Source: Rickettsiaceae bacterium
GTDB taxonomy: Bacteria; Pseudomonadota; Alphaproteobacteria; Rickettsiales; Rickettsiaceae
Assembly (NCBI GenBank): GCA_021741285.1
Contig: JAIOYD010000003.1
Location: forward strand, 1-21,464
DNA: 21,464 nt
Direction: 5' to 3'
How positions within the stretch are numbered: the stretch's first letter is position 1; each line of letters starts with the position of its first letter. Below are positions 16,115 to 21,464 of this stretch, one piece after another. The notes under the pieces were generated by a model, which worked only from the letters and a program-made list of their open reading frames with translations, did no database searches and was not told the DNA's origin. A program made the position numbers and the translations under genes.

Positions 16115-16127
16115 TAGTCTTAGACTA
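16115..16127. repeat. Small perfect inverted repeat after tlc
   Basis: TAGTC at 16115-16119 and GACTA at 16123-16127 around a three-base loop. It directly abuts the palindromic element beginning at 16127 and may be part of its border. There is no T-run, so it is not a convincing terminator. Confidence 0.3.
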
Positions 16128-16251
16128 GACTTCTTCGGAAACTCGCTACCAGAGAGCGAATGCAAGGAGCATACGGAGCGAAAAACCGGAATGTACATAA
16201 AGTAAGCGACAAAGCAGGCGCCTTTGGAAGTAGAGTTTCTTCAGGAAGTCT
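16127..16251. repeat. Palindromic intergenic element (RPE-like) between tlc and ppa
   Basis: A 125-base segment bounded by imperfect inverted arms: 16127-16144 (AGACTTC...AAACTC) and 16233-16251 (GAGTTT...GAAGTCT). The outer seven and inner six bases match exactly and the middle is diverged. The interior is richer in G and C than the surroundings and has repeated GAGCG/GAGCATA-type motifs. It is open on the minus strand, where it could encode a peptide ending in ASFRRSLV. In size and structure it resembles Rickettsia palindromic elements, which spread between and inside genes; I do not recognise a specific family. It ends 36 bases before the ppa ATG, so it lies in the ppa leader or promoter area. 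Confidence 0.6.
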
Positions 16252-16287
16252 CTGACAAGTATGGAAAACCATAAAGAGTAATAAAAT

Positions 16288-16812
16288 ATGTTTATTGATA
16301 AAATTGCTGCAAAAACAAAGGATGGAGATTTTAATGTTATCATTGAAATCCCAATGAATGATAACCCAGTTAAATATGAATTTGATAAAGATGTAGGAGC
16401 TATAGTCGTTGATCGATTTATGCAAGTGTCTATGTCTTATCCGTGCAATTATGGATTCATCCCTCATACTCTCTCAGATGATGGCGATCCTGCAGACGTA
16501 CTTGTGATTACTCATCACCCAGTTGTACCGGGATCTATAATCAAGGTTCGTCCCGTCGGTGTATTAATGATGGAAGATGAATCTGGTATGGATGAGAAGA
16601 TTTTGGCGGTTCCAATATCAAAATTGGATATAACGTTCGATTATATTAAAGATATTGGCGATGTTTCTGATATGCTAAAAAAAAGAATAACTCATTTTTT
16701 TGAACACTACAAAGAGCTTGAAAAAGGAAAATGGGTAAAAGTAGTTGGCTGGGAAAACGCTAAAAAAGCAAATCAAATTATTGATGAAGCGCTTGAAAGG
16801 GCTGACTTATAG
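16288..16812 (+). CDS. ppa: Inorganic pyrophosphatase (family I)
   Basis: A 174-residue soluble Mg-dependent enzyme that hydrolyses pyrophosphate to two phosphates, pulling biosynthetic reactions forward. The family I signature DGDPADV is at residues 65-71, with metal-binding D65, D67 and D70. Other active-site regions are visible: E20, K29, E31, R43, SMSYPCNYGFIPHTL, and EDESGMDEKILAVP containing the second metal-binding aspartates. The C-terminus HYKELEKGKWVKVVGW is typical. The length is normal for a bacterial hexameric enzyme. An AAAGAG about 11 bases upstream is the only Shine-Dalgarno candidate. Since a palindromic element sits just upstream, the promoter is either inside that element or further back. 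Confidence 0.96.
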   Translation: MFIDKIAAKTKDGDFNVIIEIPMNDNPVKYEFDKDVGAIVVDRFMQVSMSYPCNYGFIPHTLSDDGDPADVLVITHHPVVPGSIIKVRPVGVLMMEDESGMDEKILAVPISKLDITFDYIKDIGDVSDMLKKRITHFFEHYKELEKGKWVKVVGWENAKKANQIIDEALERADL

Positions 16813-16843
16813 TTATTTTAAGTTAACGTATATTTACAAAAGC

Positions 16844-18376
16844 ATGCTCTTAAGATCAGGAATTATCGTTGCATTTTTTACTCTTTTATCAAGGTTTTTT
16901 GGCCTTGCTAGAGAGTTCTTTATAGCCGCTACTTTTGGCACATCAGCACTAGCTGACTGCGTTAACGTTGCGTTTAAATTTCCCAATTTATTTAGAAGAA
17001 TATTTGGCGAAGGGGCATTATCAGCGGTCTTTATCCCTATGTTTAGTGAAAAACTTGTTACCTCACGAGACGAAGCCAAGATCTTCAGCGGCAAAATCTT
17101 TACGCTATTGATGATTACTCTCATCATATTGACAATAATTGTCGAAATTTTGATGTCATACATCGTCTTGCTAATTGCTCCTGGTTTTTATCTTGAGCAC
17201 GAAAAATTTGAGCTGGCAGTAATATTATGTCGTATTACCACTCCTTATTTAATATTCGTATCCATCACCGCTTTATTTGGAGGCATGCTTAATTCTGTAA
17301 AGAAATTTGCCGCCTTCGCATTTGTGCCCATAATTATGAATATCAGTGTGATTGTAGTTACCTATTATCTTCAAGAAAAATATACAGCTCACTATGGTAT
17401 TGCTTATTCACTAATCGTTGCTGGTCTATTACAAGTGGGATTCATGGTATTTTGTTTATACAAATCGGACTTGAATTTTCCTATAATTTTTGCTCTAAAA
17501 GAAAAATCAGTAATTCAATTGGTCAAGAATATGGGACCTGCCACACTAGGTTCTGGATCACAGCAACTTAACCTTTTTATCTCTGGAGCAATCGCTAGCT
17601 TCTTGCCTGGAGCAGTCTCCATTTTATCCTATGCAGATCGTTTGTACCAATTACCTTTGGCTCTAATTGGCATAACTTTTGGCACGATTTTACTGCCAGA
17701 ATTATCTCAAATATATAAGAAAAAAAACTATAACGAAGCTAACCATTTACAAAACAAAGCTATACAAATCGCTTTGTTACTTTCTATTCCTTCGATGATT
17801 GGTTTATTTACTTTATCAAAACCAATCATTCATCTTATTTATGAGCGTGGTAAATTTTTGCCCGAAGATACAATATACACCGCCAGAGCACTTGCAGCAT
17901 TTTCCCTTGGACTACCCGCATTTGTCATAGCAAAAATTTTAACACCTATATATTACGCTAATTTGGATACAAAAACTCCATTTCGTATTACTCTTTACTC
18001 GCTTACCATTAATACAATTTTGAATATTGCATTAATGATTCCCTTTGGTTATCTTGGAATCGCTATAGGAGCTTCCATTGCTGCATGGGTTAACACTTGG
18101 CTTTTAAATAAACATGCAAAACACTATGGGAACTTTAGCGTAACATATGAAACAAAATTATTTGCTTTGAAGGTGTTCTTTAGTTCACTATGTATGCTGA
18201 TATTTATTAGTTTCGTTATGCATTATTTTGGTGACCTATTCTATAGCCACAAATTTACCATAAAATCTGCAACGCTACTTGGAACTATCACCTTTGGAAT
18301 AGCTATATTTTTAATAGTTTCATATTGTCTAAAAATTCATATAATACTTTTAAAAAAACATGACCAGAACATCTAA
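16844..18376 (+). CDS. murJ: Lipid II flippase MurJ (MviN)
   Basis: A 510-residue polytopic inner-membrane protein of the MOP superfamily, with about 14 helices, that moves lipid II across the membrane for peptidoglycan synthesis. I choose the ATG at 16844 because the MurJ N-terminal helix begins there (LLRSGIIVAFFTLLSRFFGLAREFFIA). The open frame extends back into ppa (to 16745), but that part is lysine-rich shadow sequence. Family motifs are AFKFPNLFRRIFGEGALSAVFIPMF, RITTPYLIFVSITALFGGMLNS, YADRLYQLPLALIGITFGTILLPELS, LIYERGKF, and LAAFSLGLPAFVIAKILTPIYYA. It starts 31 bases after ppa stops and overlaps traX by 17 bases, so the three are probably one transcript. Its retention suggests that some peptidoglycan-like wall or its precursor cycle persists. 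Confidence 0.94.
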   Translation: MLLRSGIIVAFFTLLSRFFGLAREFFIAATFGTSALADCVNVAFKFPNLFRRIFGEGALSAVFIPMFSEKLVTSRDEAKIFSGKIFTLLMITLIILTIIVEILMSYIVLLIAPGFYLEHEKFELAVILCRITTPYLIFVSITALFGGMLNSVKKFAAFAFVPIIMNISVIVVTYYLQEKYTAHYGIAYSLIVAGLLQVGFMVFCLYKSDLNFPIIFALKEKSVIQLVKNMGPATLGSGSQQLNLFISGAIASFLPGAVSILSYADRLYQLPLALIGITFGTILLPELSQIYKKKNYNEANHLQNKAIQIALLLSIPSMIGLFTLSKPIIHLIYERGKFLPEDTIYTARALAAFSLGLPAFVIAKILTPIYYANLDTKTPFRITLYSLTINTILNIALMIPFGYLGIAIGASIAAWVNTWLLNKHAKHYGNFSVTYETKLFALKVFFSSLCMLIFISFVMHYFGDLFYSHKFTIKSATLLGTITFGIAIFLIVSYCLKIHIILLKKHDQNI

Positions 18377-19058
18377 CTATCAGGACATTTTAAAGATCAT
18401 TGCTATAATATGCATGATTATTGATCATATTGGATTATTTTTTTTTCCAGAAACTTGGATCCTACGAACTGTAGGACGCTATGCATTTCCAGTATTTTGT
18501 TTCTTCGCTGGATTTAATTTTAGGAATAGATTAAGACCCAAAGTACTTATTTACGGTATAGGACTATATCTATTTACCGCGGCCGTAATATTTCAACAAA
18601 TAGTTGAAGCGAATATTTTGATTTCTATTTTTATTGGCCACGTCTATTTGATCATTTTTCAATCCCGCCTAAATAATTTTTGGAATGCCTATACACACTT
18701 CCTCATCTTAGCTTGCCTCTGGCCACTAACTAGCCCCTTTTTGGAATATGGCACTCTTACAATCGCAATGATGGTTCTTGGTTATTCTGTAAAAAATAGC
18801 CTCATCTCACTTCCTATAGCTGCTTTTACAGCAGCATACACCTCGTTTTTATATACCATGATCATATATTTTAATGACTTCAAAATTCCTGAATTTATTG
18901 CAACAGCTATTGTAATTGGCTCAATATATTTTTCTCTTACATTTAAGGACTTTAGACAGGTAAATAATCTTTATCTTACTAAGATTAGCAATAATTTATT
19001 AGCCATATATTGTATTCATTTAGTAATCATTATGGCAGTTTGGAAATATTATGTATAG
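18360..19058 (+). CDS. traX: TraX family membrane protein
   Basis: A 232-residue inner-membrane protein with seven or eight hydrophobic helices. The N-terminal signature QDILKIIAIICMIIDHIGLFFFP, then LRTVGRYAFPVFCFFAGFNF, matches TraX proteins, in which K-x-IA-x-x-x-M-x-IDH and R-x-x-GR-x-AFP-x-F recur. TraX was named from the F plasmid, where it acetylates pilin, but chromosomal homologs in rickettsiae and other bacteria stand apart from conjugation genes and probably act as membrane acyltransferases on another substrate. The ATG at 18360 lies inside the last codons of murJ (17-base overlap, different frame), implying translational coupling. No conjugation gene is nearby in the window. Confidence 0.82.
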   Translation: MTRTSNYQDILKIIAIICMIIDHIGLFFFPETWILRTVGRYAFPVFCFFAGFNFRNRLRPKVLIYGIGLYLFTAAVIFQQIVEANILISIFIGHVYLIIFQSRLNNFWNAYTHFLILACLWPLTSPFLEYGTLTIAMMVLGYSVKNSLISLPIAAFTAAYTSFLYTMIIYFNDFKIPEFIATAIVIGSIYFSLTFKDFRQVNNLYLTKISNNLLAIYCIHLVIIMAVWKYYV

Positions 19059-19115
19059 CAGCGATCAGAATCGTCTTGATGCCTAAATTAAAATGAACAA
19101 AGCCTAATTTTTGGC

Positions 19116-19144
19116 TTGACTAATAACTGCCTTGGGTATATCTT
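19116..19144 (+). promoter_or_regulatory. Probable promoter of rpmG-rpsP
   Basis: TTGACT at 19116-19121, a 17-base spacer, and TATCTT at 19139-19144 (or TATATC at 19137 with a 15-base spacer). It is 48 bases before the rpmG GTG start and in the only gap between traX and the ribosomal genes. Confidence 0.5.
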
Positions 19145-19191
19145 ACGCTCTAGTATTTTAGATGAATGTTTTAAAATAGGTTTGAAAGGCT

Positions 19192-19365
19192 GTGTCTAAG
19201 AAAAAAAATAAGAATTTATTGGTAAAATTGGTTAGCACTGCAGGAACAGGTTATTTCCTTGTAAAAAAGCGTAATCCAAAAACTTTGACAGAAAAATTGT
19301 CGTTTAAAAAATACGACCCAAGAGTGCGTAAGCATGTTGAGTTCAAAGAAGAAAAAATTAAATAG
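19192..19365 (+). CDS. rpmG: 50S ribosomal protein L33
   Basis: A 57-residue basic protein of the large ribosomal subunit. The sequence after the start codon reads [19 protein letters not shown], then [29 protein letters not shown] and KEEKIK, which is the alphaproteobacterial form of L33; it lacks the four zinc-binding cysteines of the C+ type. The start is a GTG, supported by AAAGG four bases upstream (GAAAGGCTGT before GTG); no ATG exists at a suitable place. It is followed after 12 bases by rpsP, probably in one transcript from the promoter at 19116-19144. The call is secure despite the short length. Confidence 0.95.
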   Translation: MSKKKNKNLLVKLVSTAGTGYFLVKKRNPKTLTEKLSFKKYDPRVRKHVEFKEEKIK

Positions 19366-19377
19366 AGTTTCGTATAT

Positions 19378-19722
19378 ATGGCAGTTAAAATCCGTTTAGC
19401 AAGAGGTGGAGCAAAAAAACGTCCTTACTACAGAGTAGTAGTAGCTGATGCTAGAGCTCCAAGAGATGGCGCGTTTATTGAAAAAATTGGGACATATAAT
19501 CCATTGCTGAAGAAAGGAGACGAAAATCGAGTTACTTTGAAAGCTGAGCGTATTGAACATTGGTTAGCTCATGGAGCACAACCTACTGATCGTGTTATTG
19601 GTTTTATAAAAGAAGCTGGAATTAAGCTACCGGAATCAATTCTTAAAAAACTAAATACAAAAATAAAAGCTCAAACAACAAAACCTTCAAAAAAAGAACT
19701 AAAAGAGCAAGCATCTAAGTAG
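19378..19722 (+). CDS. rpsP: 30S ribosomal protein S16
   Basis: A 114-residue basic protein of the small ribosomal subunit, needed for 30S assembly. The N-terminus [43 protein letters not shown] is the S16 family signature. [25 protein letters not shown] follows, then a lysine-rich tail (residues 90-114) typical of alphaproteobacterial S16. The Shine-Dalgarno is poor and 12 bases separate it from rpmG, so coupled translation is possible. In most bacteria rpsP is followed by rimM, trmD and rplS; here it is followed by a tRNA gene and mobile-element remains, so the usual operon is not kept at this place. Confidence 0.97.
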   Translation: MAVKIRLARGGAKKRPYYRVVVADARAPRDGAFIEKIGTYNPLLKKGDENRVTLKAERIEHWLAHGAQPTDRVIGFIKEAGIKLPESILKKLNTKIKAQTTKPSKKELKEQASK

Positions 19723-19747
19723 TTAGATTCACTTTTAGTTCTATTGC

Positions 19748-19822
19748 GCCGAATTAGCTCAACGGTAGAGCAACCGCCTTGTAAGCGGTAGGTTGTCAGT
19801 TCAAATCCGACATTCGGCACCA
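19748..19822 (+). tRNA. tRNA-Thr (anticodon UGU)
   Basis: A complete cloverleaf: acceptor GCCGAAT (19748-19754) pairs perfectly with ATTCGGC (19812-19818); D-stem GCTC/GAGC; anticodon stem ACCGC/GCGGT around the loop CTTGTAA, giving anticodon TGT (threonine, reads ACA); variable loop of five; T-loop TTCAAAT. The discriminator is A at 19819, and CCA is encoded at 19820-19822. The T-stem GTCAG/CCGAC contains one A-C mismatch. It lies 25 bases after rpsP and may be processed from the same transcript. Confidence 0.96.
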
Positions 19823-20229
19823 CTTTATAAATCCCATATTATTCAGCAAACCTCTTGCATATACTATAGTTAATTCAAATGAATTTGATACCAGGCGCAA
19901 GGATAGACGAGCAACAACTGGTTCTGTCTCAGTAAGTGATTGTATTGCGAGTCAATAAGAAATTAAGCTAATTCATAAGAAAAAATAGATTTATTTTTAA
20001 GTATAGCAAAAATAATATGGAGTAGTTTACACATTAAAGCAACTATGATAACCATGTTATGCTTTCCCTTACCCCTCATCCTTTGTTTAAATTCCTGAAA
20101 ATTACGGTTAACAGACAGCAAGACAAGAGATGATGATACCTTACCACCTTAAAAAGATACAAAGAAAAAGCCTTTAAGAAATCAGCGATGTGCTATAATA
20201 TGGGAGAATAAAACCAGAATAATGATTTT
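19823..20229. other. Post-tRNA region with IS110 remnant and MNT-HEPN upstream region
   Basis: No intact gene. A palindrome TCAAAT-GA-ATTTGA lies at 19875-19888. Sequence 19890-19962 sits just beyond the stop of the IS110-type transposase remnant and may be the non-coding end of that element. A TATAAT at 20194-20199 is a plausible -10 for the MNT-HEPN gene, with only a weak TTTAAG (20173-20178, 15-base spacer) as -35. Confidence 0.4.
19963..20148 (-). pseudogene. C-terminal remnant of an IS110-family transposase
   Basis: On the minus strand a frame of about 60 codons runs from 20148 to a TAA at 19963-19965. It contains NRNFQEFKQRMRGKGK, then VIIVALMCKLLHIIFAILK, which matches the end of IS110/IS1111 transposases, where a short helix ending in arginine/lysine-rich RGK is followed by A-x-M-RKLL-x-x-x-xA-L. 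The frame has a stop (TAA) just upstream of the retained part and there is no N-terminal DEDD catalytic domain in the window, so it is a dead fragment. It suggests past insertion of an IS next to the tRNA gene. Confidence 0.65.
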
Positions 20230-21129
20230 ATGAAAACAACCTTACCAAAGAGATCACTTGTCATCAAAGAAAGGCTTGATGAGATTACCAAAGAGATTCT
20301 GGCTACGTTAAATGATAAGGTAGTGATGATTATCTTGTTTGGTTCTTATGCCCGTGGTGACTGGGTGCATGATGAATATAGAGAGGGTAATGTAATATAC
20401 ATCTACCAAAGTGATCTTGATATCATGGTGATTGTGAAGAAAAAGTACAGCAACATTTCGCGTATCAGGATGGAAAGTGAGATAGAGAATAGGTTAAAGA
20501 AGAAGGGTTTGCTAGGTGCAAGATACGTTATAGAAGAGCAGCCTTCGGTATCTTTGGTAATAGAGTCAATAGCTGATGTAAACAAGCATTTGGGGGATAA
20601 TCGATATTTCTTTGCTGATGTAAAAAAAGAAGGTGTTGTGCTCTATGATAGCGAAGAATATAAGCTGGAAGAGCCTAGAGATTTGTCTTGCGAAGAAAGA
20701 AGAGAGATAGCCAGGCAGGAATATGATATCTGGTTTGAAGGTGGTAGTAAATTTTTTATTGGTGTAAACGCCTATCTTAAAGAAGACAAGTATTCATTAG
20801 CTGCCTTTGAACTACATCAAGCTACTGAACACTTTTACAATGCGATTTTGCTAGTCTTTGCAAATTATAAATATAAAGGGCATGATATCAAGAAGCTAGG
20901 TGCCAGAGCCGGTAACTACAATGCCGACTTACTTACTATATTTCCTTGTGCTACGAAAGAGCAGGAGGAAATGTTCGAATTATTGAGAGATGCCTACATA
21001 AAAGCCAGATACGACAGGGACTACAAGATTACCAGAGAGCAGCTGCTATATCTTATCGAGAGAGTAGAGAAGCTGCAGAATCTGACAAAGAAGATTTGTC
21101 TTGAATATATTAACAGGACAGGCTCCTGA
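20230..21129 (+). CDS. MNT-HEPN fusion protein (nucleotidyltransferase plus HEPN)
   Basis: A 299-residue soluble protein. Residues 10-150 are a minimal nucleotidyltransferase of the DNA polymerase beta fold: IILFGSYARGDW (GS at 38-39) and SDLDIMVIVKKK, with metal-binding D62 and D64. Residues 155-295 are a helical HEPN domain containing AAFELHQATEHFYNAILL, GHDIKKLGARA and YIKARYDRDYKI. Separate MNT and HEPN genes form toxin-antitoxin pairs in which the MNT enzyme AMPylates the HEPN RNase. Here both are in one chain. The usual Rx4-6H RNase motif is not evident: R260 is followed by tyrosine, not histidine, at +5. Codons are less AT-biased than in neighbouring genes (many AAG, GAG and CTG) and the gene is flanked by mobile-element remains, so acquisition by transfer is likely. 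No good Shine-Dalgarno is visible. Confidence 0.85.
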   Translation: MKTTLPKRSLVIKERLDEITKEILATLNDKVVMIILFGSYARGDWVHDEYREGNVIYIYQSDLDIMVIVKKKYSNISRIRMESEIENRLKKKGLLGARYVIEEQPSVSLVIESIADVNKHLGDNRYFFADVKKEGVVLYDSEEYKLEEPRDLSCEERREIARQEYDIWFEGGSKFFIGVNAYLKEDKYSLAAFELHQATEHFYNAILLVFANYKYKGHDIKKLGARAGNYNADLLTIFPCATKEQEEMFELLRDAYIKARYDRDYKITREQLLYLIERVEKLQNLTKKICLEYINRTGS

Positions 21130-21231
21130 GCTTTGTATTAACAAAAACAGAAAGAAACGGCTCTGTCTTTTTAAGTTTATAAATTCTAAAATAGACACTT
21201 AATTAGACAGAGACCAACGACGCACCCAAGT
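21130..21231. other. Mobile-element debris downstream of the MNT-HEPN gene
   Basis: A short non-coding stretch between the MNT-HEPN stop and the group II intron tail, containing the 56-base facing-repeat element listed separately. Sequence 21213-21231 would be the downstream flank (exon side) of the intron. There is no open frame of note. Confidence 0.4.
21159..21214. repeat. 56-base mini-element with facing terminal-repeat-like arms
   Basis: Left arm 21161-21176 (CTCTGTCTTTTTAAGT) and the reverse complement of 21197-21212 (CTCTGTCTAATTAAGT) agree at 14 of 16 positions, with about 20 bases between the arms. The arms also resemble the probable IS256-type end at 21327 (a TCTGTC core followed by an AT-rich stretch). 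I infer two opposing IS ends whose interior was deleted, or a MITE-like element. As RNA it could also fold as a hairpin. Confidence 0.45.
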
Positions 21232-21326
21232 GTCGGGTAGAAACCATAACATTTACTCCATATTTAAATTACAATTAGTTTTTAATGCTATGGTAACCCC
21301 CACAGAACCGTGCTTGCGATTTTCCC
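21232..21326 (-). mobile_element. 3' end of a group II intron (half domain V plus domain VI)
   Basis: On the minus strand, AAAATCGCAAGCACGGTTC (21305-21323) matches the loop and 3' strand of a bacterial group II domain V. It is followed by TGTGGGGG and a long stem in which ACCATAGCATT pairs with AATGTTATGGT (one G-U pair), as expected of domain VI. It ends in CTACCCGAC at 21232-21240, a typical intron 3' end finishing in AY. The 5' strand of domain V (GAGCCG...) and everything upstream, including any maturase gene, is absent: the sequence changes into an IS256-type end at 21327. The remnant cannot splice. Confidence 0.58.
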
Positions 21327-21464
21327 GGGTCTGTCCGATTGATTGTGTAAATTCTCATAAGTTATAATCAGAAAAATTATAATTTAAGAGAAAACCAATA
21401 TGACTAATAATTTAGAAATTGCAAAAATCAATGCAGCAGTAGATCTACTAATTGAAAGTGACGT
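21327..21464 (+). mobile_element. Left end of an IS256-type insertion sequence (truncated by the window)
   Basis: GGGTCTGTCCGATTGATTGTGTAAA starting at 21327 has the look of an IS256-family terminal repeat (GT-rich GGG-x-x-TGTCC start, then TGTGTAAA). It is followed by a promoter-like TTGATT (21339-21344), an 18-base spacer and TATAAT (21363-21368), and an open frame from 21400 to the window end. The element interrupts domain V of the group II intron, so it inserted later. The right end lies outside the window. Confidence 0.5.
21400..21464 (+). CDS. Transposase N-terminus, probably IS256 family (partial)
   Basis: The ATG at 21400 begins an open frame that runs off the window. Its first 21 residues read MTNNLEIAKINAAVDLLIES followed by D. 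An AAGAG lies 9 bases upstream and a TATAAT at 21363-21368. The short charged helix is compatible with the start of IS256 (mutator-type) transposases but too short to prove it; the main support is the IS256-like end at 21327. Confidence 0.45.
   Translation, partial: MTNNLEIAKINAAVDLLIESD

Noticed and set aside
16120..16467. Minus-strand 115-codon frame across ppa and the palindromic element as a gene
   Set aside because: It is antisense to the conserved ppa start. Its only notable part lies within the palindromic element, so it is better treated as element-derived sequence.
16745..16843. Extended MurJ N-terminus overlapping ppa
   Set aside because: The added residues are out-of-frame ppa sequence. 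MurJ family members begin at the first helix, coded from 16844.
19100..19117. AAGCC/GGCTT hairpin after traX as a terminator
   Set aside because: Only five pairs, no T-run follows, and the right arm overlaps the -35 box of the rpmG promoter.
1..21464. CRISPR array
   Set aside because: No regularly spaced direct repeats and no cas-like genes were seen.

Overview
The window looks like a chromosomal stretch from an obligate intracellular alphaproteobacterium of the order Rickettsiales, most likely family Rickettsiaceae. The evidence is very AT-rich DNA, an ATP/ADP-type nucleotide translocase of the Tlc family, a reduced NtrY/NtrX two-component pair, an HdaA-type DnaA-like protein, a palindromic intergenic element, several visibly decaying genes and a cluster of mobile-element remains at the right end. 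I cannot name the species from sequence alone.

Left part (1-9284). The left edge holds a probable degraded SemiSWEET sugar transporter, followed by a small YdcH/DUF465 protein. A long minus-strand block then reads, in transcription order: a broken DsbD/ScsB-type thiol-disulfide reductase (one frameshift and one in-frame TGA), dusB, a small Fis-like protein, ntrY, a roughly 400-base gap, ntrX and a large pentapeptide-repeat lipoprotein. Many alphaproteobacteria carry dusB-ntrB-ntrC-ntrY-ntrX. Here ntrB is missing and ntrC appears to survive only as its C-terminal helix-turn-helix, which is the Fis-like gene. NtrX has also lost the GAFTGA loop used to contact sigma-54.

Middle part (9296-19058). 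The plus strand carries yqgE/algH, a small lipoprotein, an AI-2E-family membrane protein and hdaA. Converging on these from the minus strand is a polyester-type pair: an intact short phaC-like gene followed by an acetyl-CoA acetyltransferase (phaA) destroyed by two frameshifts and one nonsense codon. Divergent from phaC, and behind a promoter with an overlapping inverted repeat, is a Tlc nucleotide translocase. A palindromic element separates it from ppa (pyrophosphatase), murJ (lipid II flippase) and a traX-like membrane protein; the last two overlap.

Right part (19116-21464). A good promoter leads into rpmG (GTG start) and rpsP, then tRNA-Thr(UGU). Immediately after the tRNA, ordinary gene content stops. 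There is an IS110-type transposase tail, an intact single-chain MNT-HEPN (nucleotidyltransferase plus HEPN) gene with less AT-biased codons, a 56-base mini-element made of two facing terminal-repeat-like arms, the 3' end of a group II intron (half of domain V plus domain VI), and the left end and first codons of an IS256-type element that appears to have inserted into that intron. I read this as a small accessory island next to a tRNA gene. The MNT-HEPN gene is the only intact cargo and the best candidate here for an under-described system.
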